Assembly (NCBI GenBank): GCA_963799425.1 | Contig: CAWCXA010000016.1 | Span: 62,001-126,000 of the forward strand | Source: CAVWSM01 sp963799425 | GTDB taxonomy: Bacteria > Actinomycetota > Actinomycetes > Jiangellales > Jiangellaceae | Direction of reading: 5' to 3' | Length of the DNA: 64,000 nucleotides | Shown here: one piece after another, positions 35,581-44,842 of the stretch | Position numbering within the stretch: the first letter of the stretch is position 1 | How the letters are laid out: each line of letters starts with the position of its first letter | Notes under the pieces: model-generated | Seen by the model: the letters and a program-made list of their open reading frames with translations, nothing else | Told to the model about the DNA's origin: nothing | Databases searched by the model: none | Made by a program: the position numbers and the translations under genes

Positions 35581-36207
35581 ATGCGCACGCTCATCGTCTG
35601 CAACATCATCTCCCTCGACGGCTACTACGCAGGCCCGGGAAATGACGTCTATGCCATGCCGTTCGACGAGGGCTTCTCCGACTACAACGCGGAGCGGCTG
35701 CGAGCGGCAGACACCGTGCTGGCCGGCCGCACGACGTACGAAGGGTTCAGGAGCTATTGGCCCCCGATCGCCAACGACCCGACCCAGCCGCCGGTCGAGC
35801 GGGAGATCTCCCGCCTTATCAACGCGGCCGACAAAGTGGTCGTATCGGACACTCTCACGGCAGACCAGACAGATCCTTGGCCAGACACCCGCATCCTCCG
35901 CCGCGCTGAGGCGCACGAGCAGATCGCCGAGCTCAAGCGCGGACCGGGCCGCGAAATCCTGGTCTTCGGCAGCCACGTGCTGTGGAACGACCTGCTGGCC
36001 GACGGCCTGGTCGACGAGCTACACCTGTTCATCGGGGCCGGGGTCCTCGCCGCCGGTACACCCGCGTTCGAACGCCGGCCGCCAGTCTCACTGCGTCTCG
36101 TCGAGACCCGTACGTGGGACGGGTCCAGCCTGCTGCTCGCCCGCTACGCCGTCACACCGGCAGCGGCAGAGACACGGGAGGTGTCACGCGAGTCGGCCGC
36201 GCTCTAG
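35581..36207 (+). CDS. Dihydrofolate reductase-fold (RibD C-terminal-like) protein
   Basis: 208 residues: LIVCNIISLDGYYAGPGNDV, DTVLAGRTTYEGFRSYWPP, VVVSDTL, EILVFGSHVLWNDLLADGLVDELHLFIGAGVLAAGTP over two patches. This is the NADPH-dependent reductase family common in actinobacterial accessory regions; not FolA. Substrate unknown. ATG 35581. Confidence 0.85.
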   Translation: MRTLIVCNIISLDGYYAGPGNDVYAMPFDEGFSDYNAERLRAADTVLAGRTTYEGFRSYWPPIANDPTQPPVEREISRLINAADKVVVSDTLTADQTDPWPDTRILRRAEAHEQIAELKRGPGREILVFGSHVLWNDLLADGLVDELHLFIGAGVLAAGTPAFERRPPVSLRLVETRTWDGSSLLLARYAVTPAAAETREVSRESAAL

Positions 36208-36251
36208 TCTGCAAGGGACAGACTGCTCGCCCACATCACAAGGAGCGCCAG

Positions 36252-36665
36252 GTGGCCTCTCGTCTCAACCCCTACATCAGCTTTGGCGGCAACGCTCGCG
36301 AAGCCATGGAGTTCTACAAGAACGTCCTCGGGGGTGACCTGCGGCTGAACACGTTCGGCGACTTCGGCGGGGCGGACCCAGCGGAGGCCGACAAGATCAT
36401 GCACGGCCAGCTCGAGACCGGCAGTGGTTTCACGCTCATGGGCGCCGACACCCCACCGGGGACGGAGCACAAGCCAGGGAACAACTTCGCGGTGAGCCTT
36501 AGCGGCGATGATGGCGACGAGCTGCGCGGCTACTGGGACAAGCTGGCCGCCGGTGGCACCGTTACCGTCCCCCTCGAGAAGCAGACGTGGGGCGACGAGT
36601 TCGGCATGTGCATCGACAAGTTCGGCGTCGCGTGGATGGTCAACATCGGTCAGCCGCAGGCCTGA
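36252..36665 (+). CDS. VOC-family (PhnB-like) protein
   Basis: 137 residues, glyoxalase/bleomycin-resistance fold: LNPYISFGGNAREAMEFYKNVLGG, MHGQLETGSGFTLMGAD, and WGDEFGMCIDKFGVAWMVNI. Metal residues are those of PhnB/3-demethylubiquinone-like proteins. GTG 36252 follows AAGGAG. Function not known. Ends directly against the convergent ABM gene. Confidence 0.82.
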   Translation: MASRLNPYISFGGNAREAMEFYKNVLGGDLRLNTFGDFGGADPAEADKIMHGQLETGSGFTLMGADTPPGTEHKPGNNFAVSLSGDDGDELRGYWDKLAAGGTVTVPLEKQTWGDEFGMCIDKFGVAWMVNIGQPQA

Positions 36666-36974
36666 TCACGCGGACGGATACTTGCCGCCCACCGGGCGTG
36701 CTTCGATCTGCTCTGGCATCCCCTCCAACATGGTCATGGCCTGGTTGATGAATGGCCGCATCTCTGGTCGCTGCAGCGCCTCGTCGTGCGGCTCCTTGCT
36801 CGTCCACAGGTCGCTCACCCAGATCGCGTTAGGGTCGTCTACCGACTCGCTGACGAGATACAGGAGGCAGGCGGGGTTGTCATCGAACAGCTGGCCTGAC
36901 TCAAGGAGGATCTCCACCACGCGATCTCGCTGACCCGGCTTGGCGGTGAGCTTGTTGATGAGTGCGTACGTCAC
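36666..36974 (-). CDS. Antibiotic biosynthesis monooxygenase (ABM)-domain protein
   Basis: 102 residues, dimeric ferredoxin-like fold: YALINKLTAKPGQRDRVVEILLES, CLLYLVSESVDDPNAIWVSDLWTSKEPHDEAL. The WTSKEPHDEHL-type motif is typical of YgiN/ABM quinol monooxygenases. GTG 36974 chosen because the fold begins there; upstream frame belongs to nothing. No gap to the VOC gene on the other strand. Confidence 0.82.
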   Translation of the reverse strand: MTYALINKLTAKPGQRDRVVEILLESGQLFDDNPACLLYLVSESVDDPNAIWVSDLWTSKEPHDEALQRPEMRPFINQAMTMLEGMPEQIEARPVGGKYPSA

Positions 36975-37060
36975 CTTCGTCAGGCTAGTCGTCGGTGCCA
37001 GCCTGACTTCGCAGGCGCAACTAGGCTGAACGCAGTACGAGTCCAAGGGAGCACCCCATC

Positions 37061-37921
37061 GTGCAGATCGGCATCGGCCTCCCCAGCACCACACTCGACG
37101 TCTCCGGGCGGCTCCTGATCGACTGGGCCAAACGCGCCGAAGAGCTCGGCTTTTCCTCCCTGGCCACCATCGACCGGATCGCCTACCCGAGTTATGACTC
37201 GCTCACAGCGCTGACGGCCGCGGCAGCCGTGACGGAGCGGATAGGCATCCTCACCAACCTGCTCCTGGAGCCGGCCTACAACCCCGTGTTGTTGGCAAAG
37301 GCCACAGCCAGCCTCGATCAGGTCTCCGCCGGTCGGCTCACACTCGGCCTCGGGGTTGGCAGCCGCCCCGACGACTATCAGCTCACCGGCCGCTCCTTCA
37401 CTGATCGTGGGCAGGGGTTCGATTCCGATCTGGAGCTGCTGCACCGGGTCTGGGCGGGCGAGCCTGTTGACGGCAGCCCGTTCCCGGTCGCCCCACGATC
37501 CAGCTCCGGGCGCATACCGCTGCTCATCGGCGGCCAGCCGCAGCTAGCTGCTCCGCGAGCAGCCAAGTGGGGCGGCGGCTACACCATCGGAGGCGCTCCG
37601 CCGGAGATGGCCGCCGGCGCGATCCAGGCATTCAAGGCCGCCTGGCAGCAGGCCGGTGGAACCGGGACACCCCGCATCGTCGTGCTGTCGTACTTCTCGC
37701 TCGGAGAGCAGCACACTGACGAGTCGCTGCACAACTTGCGCAGCTACTACGGATTTCTCGGGGACTGGGCCGAGGCCGTCGCGACCGGCGCACCACGCAC
37801 TCCTCAGGCGGTACGCGACCGGGTCGAGGCGTTCGCAGCAGCCGGGGTTGACGAGCTCATCTTCGACCCCACCGTGGCCGACCTCGATCAGGTGAGCCTG
37901 CTCGCTGAGGCGATCGGCTAG
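37061..37921 (+). CDS. LLM-class flavin-dependent oxidoreductase
   Basis: 286 residues, luciferase-like barrel: IGIGLPSTTLDVSGRLLIDWAKRAEELGFSSL, LTNLLLEPAYNPVLLAKATASLDQVSAGRLTLGLGVGSRPDDY over patches, and PLLIGGQPQLAAPRAAKWGGGY. Uses reduced F420 or FMN in related proteins; cofactor cannot be decided here. GTG 37061. Confidence 0.88.
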   Translation: MQIGIGLPSTTLDVSGRLLIDWAKRAEELGFSSLATIDRIAYPSYDSLTALTAAAAVTERIGILTNLLLEPAYNPVLLAKATASLDQVSAGRLTLGLGVGSRPDDYQLTGRSFTDRGQGFDSDLELLHRVWAGEPVDGSPFPVAPRSSSGRIPLLIGGQPQLAAPRAAKWGGGYTIGGAPPEMAAGAIQAFKAAWQQAGGTGTPRIVVLSYFSLGEQHTDESLHNLRSYYGFLGDWAEAVATGAPRTPQAVRDRVEAFAAAGVDELIFDPTVADLDQVSLLAEAIG

Positions 37922-37942
37922 AACCCACGCAGCGCTCGACCG

Positions 37943-38488
37943 TCAGACGGGTTGTCCGAGCCCTGGCACGACCTCCGCGGAGGGCCAGCCCGCAAGCACG
38001 CTGCCCGGTATCGCAAGCTTCGAGCGACGTACGCCGCTGCCAACAATCGCGTACGGCAGTTCCGCGACGGCGGCATCGACAAGTATCGGCCAGGCGCTCG
38101 GCAAACCCAACGGCGTGATCCCGCCGTACTCCATGCCCGACGTCGCCACTGCTTCATCCATCGACAGGAACGAGGCCTTCCGCACATCGAGGCGCCGCCG
38201 CACGACGCCATTGACATCGGCGCGTGAGGTTGCCAGCACCATGCACGCGGCCACCCGAGTGTCGCCGCCACGCCGGCCCGCGATGACCACACAGTTCGCG
38301 GACACCTCCAACGGCACGTCGTACGCGTCGCAGAACTTCGTTGTGTCCGCGAGCTCGGGGTCAATCTCTGCGACAAGCACAGACTCCGATGGCCGGGCCT
38401 CCAGCGCGCGTATCACCGGTTCGGCGAGCAGCTCAGGACGTGTCAGCGCGGGGACGAGCTCGAGGGTGCCGATTGCGGGAGGAGTCAC
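37943..38488 (-). CDS. YbaK/EbsC-family aminoacyl-tRNA deacylase-like protein
   Basis: 181 residues: TTKFCDAYDVPLEVSANCVVI, VAACMVLATSRADVNGVVRRRLD, GGITPLGLPSAWPILVDAAV. The GGITPLG segment and the preceding helix match the editing-domain family that clears mischarged tRNA or binds it; a non-catalytic variant is possible as the usual Lys in VKS is not seen. ATG 38488; 11 bases before the metallo-hydrolase stop. Confidence 0.75.
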   Translation of the reverse strand: MTPPAIGTLELVPALTRPELLAEPVIRALEARPSESVLVAEIDPELADTTKFCDAYDVPLEVSANCVVIAGRRGGDTRVAACMVLATSRADVNGVVRRRLDVRKASFLSMDEAVATSGMEYGGITPLGLPSAWPILVDAAVAELPYAIVGSGVRRSKLAIPGSVLAGWPSAEVVPGLGQPV

Positions 38489-38499
38489 GCTCCCCGACT

Positions 38500-39255
38500 C
38501 TAAAGGGCACGCTCTGCTGCTGCGCGCGGGCGCTCATCGCCGGAGGCCACCTGGCGCACCCGCCGGACGGCCTCCGCAACCCCGCGATCCCACGGCGGCC
38601 CGTGCCCGGGCAGCACCCACGTGGCTTGTACGGTCTCGAGCTTGGCGAGCGACGCGAGCGCGACCTCCGGCTCGAGCGTGAACGGAGCCGGACGCGGTCC
38701 TTCTTCACCGGTCAGCACGTTGCGGGTCGTGATGGCGTCGCCGACAAACAGTGCATCAACCGCTGGGACGTGTACGGCCACCGAACCAGGCGTGTGCCCG
38801 GGAATGTGAATGATCCGCGGCGAGCCCGGCAGGTCCAACGTGGCTCCGTCCGTGAACGTCACGACTTCCTTTACCCATGGGGTGCGCAACGCGCCGTGCC
38901 GCGCGCCGTACCAGAGGAACTTCGTGAGGGCGCCCAGCTTCATGGGACCCCAGCCGGAGTTGGGCTTCTTGACTTCTCCGCGAGCGCGGACGGCGTCGAG
39001 CTCATGCACGTACACGGGGACGCCGTTCTGCTCTCGGAGACGCTCCGCAAAACCGACGTGGTCAGAGTCGCCATGCGTCAAGACGATGCCTCGTACGTCG
39101 GCAAGGGAGCGCCCCATGGTCGAGAGCTCCGCCTCGAGCTCCCCGTAGAGACCCGGCATGCCGGCGTCGACGATCGTGACCCCCGCGGGATCCTCGACAA
39201 GGTAGCTGTTGACGATATCCGAGCCGATGCGGTGCAGACCGGGAGCGAGCCTCAT
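38500..39255 (-). CDS. MBL-fold metallo-hydrolase
   Basis: 251 residues. VTIVDAGMPGL, metal motif LTHGDSDHVGF (HxDxDH variant with the first His of HxHxDH replaced by Gly-Asp-Ser pattern T-H-G-D-S-D-H), IHIPGHTPGSVAVHV, ALFVGDAI and VLPGHGPPW. Acts on an unknown ester or thioester. ATG 39255; runs with YbaK in the same direction. Confidence 0.82.
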   Translation of the reverse strand: MRLAPGLHRIGSDIVNSYLVEDPAGVTIVDAGMPGLYGELEAELSTMGRSLADVRGIVLTHGDSDHVGFAERLREQNGVPVYVHELDAVRARGEVKKPNSGWGPMKLGALTKFLWYGARHGALRTPWVKEVVTFTDGATLDLPGSPRIIHIPGHTPGSVAVHVPAVDALFVGDAITTRNVLTGEEGPRPAPFTLEPEVALASLAKLETVQATWVLPGHGPPWDRGVAEAVRRVRQVASGDERPRAAAERAL

Positions 39256-39276
39256 GACGGCCTCCTCGAAAGGAGG

Positions 39277-39966
39277 CTATCGGGGGTACGTCGTGGTAGC
39301 GACTCTTTCCTCGCCAGAGCCCAGCCGTCGCGAAGCAGCAATCACACCAAGGACAATCGACGCCTGGCCCGCCGTGTAGGTGGCCATGACGACGGCGCCG
39401 TCTGCGGGAATCGTGAGCCGATCGGACAACGAGGTGGCGGCCAACACGCTGTCCGAGATGACGAACAGTCCGGCACCCAACGCCGTCCACCGGTGCACTC
39501 CCAGCGCCAGTGCGGCCATGGTGCAGAGCACCGCCCCGTAGACCGCCACCGGCACGAGTAAGCCGCCAAGGTCGGACGCGAGAACGCCGAGCAGCAACAG
39601 CCACCAACCGACGTACGGGATTGCCGCTGCGGGCGTACGACGAATGGGGTTGCGGCCGAATGTCGTGACGAAGCCGAGGCTGTAGCAGACCTGGGCAGCA
39701 AGGAACCCGACCAGTCCGACCATGAACCAGCCGTCCCCATGCGGCATGAGCGCCAGATCCCCGAGCCACGCAAACCCGATCCCCGCCGCGGTGAACCGGA
39801 GCAGCCGAGTGTGCAGTGCTGCGGACGGGAGCAGGAGCGCGAGCAGCAACGGCATGAGCAACGGCTTGGTGGCTGTGGTCAATGCGCTTGCGTCGAGGAG
39901 CTGCCCGGTGACGTTCGCCGCGGCGGCGACAACGTACGCGATGAGAAGGCGCTGAGCGGAGATCAC
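39277..39966 (-). CDS. YhhN-family (lysoplasmalogenase-like) membrane protein
   Basis: 229 residues, about seven membrane segments: TTATKPLLMPLLLALLLPSA, IGFAWLGDLALM with the conserved GDLAL acidic site, WFMVGLVGFLAAQVCYSLGFV, PYVGWWLLLLGVLASDLGGLL, GLFVISDSVLAATSLSD (second acidic site). Family includes TMEM86 lysoplasmalogenases; activity here not tested. GTG 39966. Confidence 0.85.
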   Translation of the reverse strand: MISAQRLLIAYVVAAAANVTGQLLDASALTTATKPLLMPLLLALLLPSAALHTRLLRFTAAGIGFAWLGDLALMPHGDGWFMVGLVGFLAAQVCYSLGFVTTFGRNPIRRTPAAAIPYVGWWLLLLGVLASDLGGLLVPVAVYGAVLCTMAALALGVHRWTALGAGLFVISDSVLAATSLSDRLTIPADGAVVMATYTAGQASIVLGVIAASRRLGSGEERVATTTYPR

Positions 39967-40013
39967 GACACGTCCAATGCGGCGGCGGGCGCATACCGTG
40001 AGGACGAGTCGTC

Positions 40014-40055
40014 GTTCTGCCAGCCAGGGCGACGAGGTTGACCGACTGGCAGAAC
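40014..40055. repeat. Short inverted repeat at the sterol-desaturase breakpoint
   Basis: GTTCTGCCAG at 40014-40023 repeats in reverse complement the coding segment CTGGCAGAAC at 40046-40055, 22 bases apart, at the point where similarity to sterol desaturases stops. Confidence 0.6.
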
Positions 40056-40273
40056 GCGAGCACTCCCGGGTGCACGCCAGCGATGATCATGGGCAGGTAG
40101 AACACCCAGGAGGTGGCGCCGGTCCAGGTTTGCCGCAGCGCCGTGGAGAGGTTGAACCGCTGGCTCGAGTGGTGCACCACGTGTGATGCCCAGAGGACCC
40201 GGACGACGTGATGGCTGCGGTGCGACCAGTAGTAGAAGAAGTCCTGTGCCAGCAGGAGCAGCGGATCGACCAC
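40020..40273 (-). pseudogene. Sterol desaturase (fatty acid hydroxylase)-family fragment
   Basis: About 80 residues with the first His box and following loop only: LLLAQDFFYYWSHRSHHVVRVLWASHVVHHSSQRFNLSTALRQ over patches, then VFYLPMIIAGVHPGVLAFCQSVNLV. An in-frame TGA lies immediately upstream, and the later HxxHH boxes and the C-terminal half are absent in all frames. A remnant, not a working hydroxylase. Confidence 0.75.
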
Positions 40274-40393
40274 ATGACCACGTCAGGCAGGTGCGGCACT
40301 GCGGGCTCCTTGATGGGCGGACGGGGTGAGCTGCGCGATCCTCGCAATTCACCCCATCACGTCGCCACTCCTGCCTTTCGAACGCGACCCAGA

Positions 40394-41209
40394 TCACGTC
40401 CTCAAGCGGTCGGGCGACGTGCCTATGACGATCGTGGCAGCCAGTTCGTCAGAGGAGGCGATCTGTGACCTGAGCCCGTTGCCAGCAACCGCTGCCGCAA
40501 TGGTCGGTGCCTGTTCGTCGCTCGTCTCCAACAGCAGATGGCCGCCCGGAGCCAGCCAGGCGTGGGCCTGGGCGGCGACACTGTGCAGGATGTCGAGGCC
40601 ATCAGCGCCGCCGTCGAGTGCTACCCGCGGTTCGTGCAGCCTGGCCTCGGGCGGCAGCTGCCAGACGTCTTCGGTGGGTACGTACGGCGCGTTGGCGACG
40701 AGGACGTCGACGCGGCCTCGCAGGCGCTCCGGCAGTGGCTGGAAAAGGTCGCCCTTGTACACCTGACCGCGGGTGCCGATGTTGCGCCGCGCGCAGCGCA
40801 CCGCGACGGGGTCTATGTCGACGGCGTGCAGTTCGACGTGGTCAAGGGTGGCGGCCAACGCCACACCAACCGCGCCCGTGCCACAGCAGACGTCGACTAC
40901 GACTGTTGTTGCGAAGGTGTGGCCCCCGGACGAGCGCGCCATCTCGGCGGCCGCGTGGACCAGGAACTCGGTGCGTTTGCGCGGGACGAACACCCCCGGT
41001 TCCACAGCGATGCGCAGCCCGCAGAACTCGGCCCAGCCGAGCACTTGCTCCAAGGGCACACCGGACGATCGTCGAGCGACCATCGCCGCCAGGTCGGCCG
41101 GCGTACGCGCCGCATCGATCAGCAGCAGCGCCTCGTCCTCGGCGAAGACACACCCGGCGGCCCGAAGCGTGATGACGACCTCGTCGTGAGTGGTGGGCAA
41201 TATGGACAC
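40394..41209 (-). CDS. PrmC/HemK-related methyltransferase (TIGR03704 type)
   Basis: 271 residues. N-terminal helical domain, RSSGVPLEQVLGWAEFCGLRIAVEPGVFVPRKRTEFLV, SAM motif VVVDVCCGTGAVGVALA, HAVDIDPVAVRCARRN, and NAPYVPTE where true PrmC has NPPY. The NAPY change marks the actinobacterial PrmC-related family whose glutamine substrate is not confirmed. GTG 41209 follows GAGAGG and begins VSILPTTH. Confidence 0.85.
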   Translation of the reverse strand: MSILPTTHDEVVITLRAAGCVFAEDEALLLIDAARTPADLAAMVARRSSGVPLEQVLGWAEFCGLRIAVEPGVFVPRKRTEFLVHAAAEMARSSGGHTFATTVVVDVCCGTGAVGVALAATLDHVELHAVDIDPVAVRCARRNIGTRGQVYKGDLFQPLPERLRGRVDVLVANAPYVPTEDVWQLPPEARLHEPRVALDGGADGLDILHSVAAQAHAWLAPGGHLLLETSDEQAPTIAAAVAGNGLRSQIASSDELAATIVIGTSPDRLRT

Positions 41210-41443
41210 AGAACCTCTCCCGCGTTTTCGGGATGCTCTGTCGTCACCTATGCACGGCATTGAGGTGAGAGCACCCAGCCTGTTGTGGCGTTGATGGGTC
41301 TCACCTCCTTGGCCTGTCGTTGTCAAACTACGACAACGCTACCGGTGATGGGCCGTCATGGTCGGACGCGGCGTCGCCATGAGGGCTCCGCAGACAACAT
41401 CCCGTCGCCGACGGGAGGACATGACTCGCAACCTCCGGAGTGG

Positions 41444-43033
41444 CTAGCCGGTGTCGTCGTAGTTGAGGTGTAGTTGTTGGGCGAGTCGGTGGGCGTGGTT
41501 GATGGTGTCGGGTAGCTGGTTGCGTTGGGGTCGTTGTTGGGGGTCGAGCCAGATGGGTGGGATGACCCAGGGCAGCCCGCCGCGCTGGGTGATGAGCCAC
41601 AGGCCGGCGTGGACTTCGCTGTGGTGCCTGGGACACAACAGCAGCAGGTTCGACAGGTCGGTCGGACCGCCTGCCTGCCACGGGATGCGGTGGTGCGCGT
41701 CGCACCAGGCCGGGAGGGCGGCGCAGCCGGGGATGAGGCAGCCGCCGTCGCGGGCGGCCAGGGCGCGGCGTTGCGCCGGGGTGGCGAGGCGGCGGCCGCG
41801 GCCGTAGTCGAGGATCTGCCCGAACGGGCCGATCGTTGCCCGTTCGAGGATCGCGTCGCAGGACAGCACCCCGAGGGTGAACGGGGACAGCGGGCCGGTC
41901 TGCTCGCAGCGGGCCAACCCGGCCGCGCCGCTGGGCCGCCGCCACGACGAGCCGGCACCGGCCGTCTCGTCGGCCGGCGTGTCGCCCGGCTCGGACGTGG
42001 TGTCCCGCTCACGGGACGGCTGGTCGCTGCCGGCTTCGGAGGGCGAGTCGGTGTCGCCGGTATCGCTCGGCCCGCGCGGTCTCCGCCGGTCCGCGCTGCT
42101 CGGCTTCGGTGGCCGCGTCGTCGGCTGCGGTCGCGTCCTCGGCGTTGTCGGCGCTGCTGGTGGTGTGGGCGAGTTGGTGGGGGTTGGTGTGGATGACGAT
42201 GCGTGGTGGTTCGCCGCCGCGTTCGCCGGTGTTGGCGAGGGCGGCCTTGGCCATCAGCACCAGCGCGTCGGCCATCCGCTGGCCCGCACTGCGCGGATCC
42301 TTGACCGGCAGCGTCTGTTGGCCGTGCTCGTCGACGCCGCAGCCGGCCGGGTCCGGCTGCGCGTAGTGCTGCAGCGCGGTGGTGAACCAGGCGGAGCCGA
42401 GCTGGTCGAGCAGGAACCGCCCGGCGGTCATCCCGGTCGCGTCGGTGCGCCATCGACAGTGACCGGCGCTGGTGCGCGTCGGGGTCGAACGAGTGGGCGC
42501 CGTCGGGGTCGAGGACGGCGAGCAGGGCGTGGGCGACGTCCTCGAAGTCGCGGGGGGTGAACTGGGTGGACTGCTCGGTGAGGAACGCGGCGACCTTGCC
42601 GCGCTGCTTGTCCTTCAGGTGCGCCGGGATGCGGCCCAGGGCGCGCACCGCCACGTCGAGGTGTTCGCGGGAGACCCGCCCTGCGGCGAGCGCCTGCCCC
42701 AGCTCACGCAGCTCCCCGCCGGGTGCGATGGCGCGGGCGGCCGCCACGTCGCGGCCCGACCCGGCCTGCCGGTGCCGCAGCCGCAGCCACTGCGCGGTCG
42801 ACTTCGCCCCCACATCGGTGGCCACCTTGCGCTCGTCGACCGCGGCCAGCAGCCGCAGGTAGGCCGCCTCCGCGGCGCGGCGCACCCGGACCATCTCGTC
42901 GAACGAGTCGACCAACGCCGCGCCGCCCAACACCGACGAGTCGGCGTCGATCACCTCGGCCGACGGCGGCCCAGGCGGCAGCCAGCGCGGACTCCACCGC
43001 AGTGACCGGCAGCGGAGTCGACTGCGCTTGCAT
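41444..43033 (-). pseudogene. DUF222/13E12-type HNH endonuclease, three frame breaks
   Basis: Starts MQAQSTPLPVTAVESALAAAW at 43033; DUF222 region SFDEMVRVRRAAEAAYLRLLAAVDERK in the next frame after ~42970; MTAGRFLLDQLGSAWFTTALQ and IVIHTNPHQLAHT after ~42447; C-terminal HNH CLIPGCAALPAWCDAHHRIPW and LCPRHHSEVHAG after ~42060. Each break is one extra base. With all three removed it is an ordinary full-length member of this repetitive, mobile-like actinobacterial family. Whether broken in the cell or only in the assembly is open. Confidence 0.75.
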
Positions 43034-43263
43034 GACTGAACACTAGACGGCGAGTCCGGACAGAACTCGCAGACCGCCAGTGCCCCGATTCCCTTACCCC
43101 ACAAGGCTTCCCAGCCACCCCGTTGTCCACAACCGACCTCAGCAGCGCCCGCTGTCCACAGATCCGCTCGACCCCCTTGACAGCTGTATCAACTCCCCAA
43201 ACGCGCGGCGCGATCGGCTTGGTCAAGAGAAGTGAAGTAGGGCACTACTGCTTTGATGTTGAC

Positions 43264-43731
43264 ATGGGAAGTGCCGTTGGGATCATCGCGTGCGACTCGT
43301 TCTCGGCTGAGGCGCGAGCGTTGAGCGACGCGCTGTGGGAGGAGATCCAGCGACGATACGGATTCACGGCTGCGAACCCCTACGATCCGGCGAACTTCAC
43401 GGGGCCAGTAGGCGGGTTCTGGGTGGCTGTCGGGAGTAACAGGAAGCCGATCGGAAGTATCGCCCTCGCGCCGCTCGATCCGCCTGCGGCCGAGCTTGAT
43501 GTGATGTACGTGGCTCTCGAACATAGGCGGGAAGGCGTGGCGAGGTTGCTCCTCGCGACCCTCGAGTCGCACTGTCGCAGTGCAGGAGTTGGCGTGCTGC
43601 GCCTTCGCGCCGGCGATCCGCAGCCTGAGGCTCTTCGCTTCTACCGAGCGGCCGGGTTCGTTCCCATCCCACCCTTCGGCAAATGGATCGGCGACGACAC
43701 GGCGCGTTGCTTCGAAAAGCTGCTCACGTAG
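43264..43731 (+). CDS. GNAT-family N-acetyltransferase
   Basis: 155 residues: FWVAVGSNRKPIGSIALAPLD, ELDVMYVALEHRREGVARLLLATLESHC (acetyl-CoA loop R-R-E-G-V-A), RLRAGDPQPEALRFYRAAGFV. ATG 43264 is preferred to an in-frame GTG 140 bases upstream in low-coding sequence. Substrate unknown. The 230 bases before it hold no recognisable gene. Confidence 0.82.
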   Translation: MGSAVGIIACDSFSAEARALSDALWEEIQRRYGFTAANPYDPANFTGPVGGFWVAVGSNRKPIGSIALAPLDPPAAELDVMYVALEHRREGVARLLLATLESHCRSAGVGVLRLRAGDPQPEALRFYRAAGFVPIPPFGKWIGDDTARCFEKLLT

Positions 43732-43820
43732 CGGCGCCCGGGATGGATCATGCGACAGTGCGACATCCGTGCCGCTCAGCGCGACTCACATGTCAGACTG
43801 TTGCGTGATCGCAACAGCCG

Positions 43821-44288
43821 TCACAGCCGCTTGCCAAAGCTGCGTACGAGCTCCTCGCCCGCGTAGTGCCCGAAGTCGGCGATCCGCGTGTAGCCCGCCG
43901 ACTCGTACAACGCGATCGCCTCGGGCTGTCGCAACCCAGTCTCCAGCCACAGGTCCTCGTATCCATTTCGCCGGGCGGTGTCCTCGATCGCTGTCAAGAG
44001 AGACCGAGCGACTCCCCGGCCACGCGCGTCCGGAACCACGTACATGCGTTTGAGCTCACCCACCGAGGACTGCACAGGGACGAGCGCGGCGCAGCCCACC
44101 GGCACGCCGTCGAGCCTGGCGACCAGGAAGGCGCGACCAGGCCCGGACTGCGCCGCCGGGTCAAAGCCGGCGCGCTCCGGGCCATCACTGTCGTATCGCT
44201 TCGACAGGTCCCACGACAGCGCCTCGATCAGCGCCGCCGCCGCCTCCGACGTCGGGTCTTCGTCGGAGATCTCAACGTCGACCAGCAC
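43821..44288 (-). CDS. GNAT-family N-acetyltransferase
   Basis: 155 residues: LVDVEISDEDPTSEAAAALIEALS, AFLVARLDGVPVGCAALVP, GELKRMYVVPDARGRGVARSLLTAIE (acetyl-CoA loop), LETGLRQPEAIALYESAGYTRI. Start GTG 44288 shares its first base with the TAG of the upstream DUF1697 gene, so it is coupled to it. Substrate unknown. Confidence 0.88.
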   Translation of the reverse strand: MLVDVEISDEDPTSEAAAALIEALSWDLSKRYDSDGPERAGFDPAAQSGPGRAFLVARLDGVPVGCAALVPVQSSVGELKRMYVVPDARGRGVARSLLTAIEDTARRNGYEDLWLETGLRQPEAIALYESAGYTRIADFGHYAGEELVRSFGKRL

Positions 44289-44836
44289 TACGCCGAAGCC
44301 TTGCTCAACAGTTTGGCCAACGCTTCGACGGTTGCCAGGTTGCGAGCCGTGCCCTGCACGCCAAGGGTGCGCTCCACACGCGCCACGGACAGCTTGCTGT
44401 TCCGAATACCGTCGTCGTAACGAATGTGCAGGTCAGGTCCGACCACAGCACACTGGTCCGGCGAGACATCGAGCGCGGACAAGCCGGCCGCAGCCGCTGG
44501 CGTCGGCTGCCGCTCCAGAAACCAGATCGCGCACAGCTTCGGTGCGTGTACGTCGAACGGAAAGGCCGCTCGTGCCTTCAGGAGCTGAGCACCGGTCCGA
44601 GCAATAGCGCGGGTGGACACGTCGAACTCCCGCTTGATGGCGTCCTCGACCTCGAGCACGAACTCTTGTGCCTTGCCTGGAGGGCGGCAGAAGAGGTTGC
44701 CGCTGGCGATGTAGGTGGAGACGTCCGTTGCACCGAGTTCGGTCGCAACCTCGCGGAGCCGAGCCATCGGCACCTTGTTGGTGGCCCCCAGGTTGACCGC
44801 CCGCAGCAGAACGACGATGCGCTCTCGCTCAGCCAT
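44288..44836 (-). CDS. DUF1697 family protein
   Basis: 182 residues. IVVLLRAVNLGATNKVPMARLREVATELGATDVSTYIASGNLFC over patches is the family core; C-terminal SKLSVARVERTLGVQGTARNLATVEAL is also conserved. Function not known for the family. ATG 44836, seven bases after the deoA stop, so it is the tail of the deoA unit with the GNAT gene after it. Confidence 0.88.
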   Translation of the reverse strand: MAERERIVVLLRAVNLGATNKVPMARLREVATELGATDVSTYIASGNLFCRPPGKAQEFVLEVEDAIKREFDVSTRAIARTGAQLLKARAAFPFDVHAPKLCAIWFLERQPTPAAAAGLSALDVSPDQCAVVGPDLHIRYDDGIRNSKLSVARVERTLGVQGTARNLATVEALAKLLSKASA

Positions 44837-44842
44837 TACCAA

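Noticed and set aside
39062..40273. 403-residue protein on the - strand including the sterol desaturase motif
   Set aside because: Only the first ~80 residues match the family; the rest is antisense or out-of-frame to YhhN and MBL genes.
41444..43033. Intact homing endonuclease or defence island
   Set aside because: DUF222-HNH genes are dispersed in many copies in actinobacteria, this one is frame-broken, and no defence genes accompany it.
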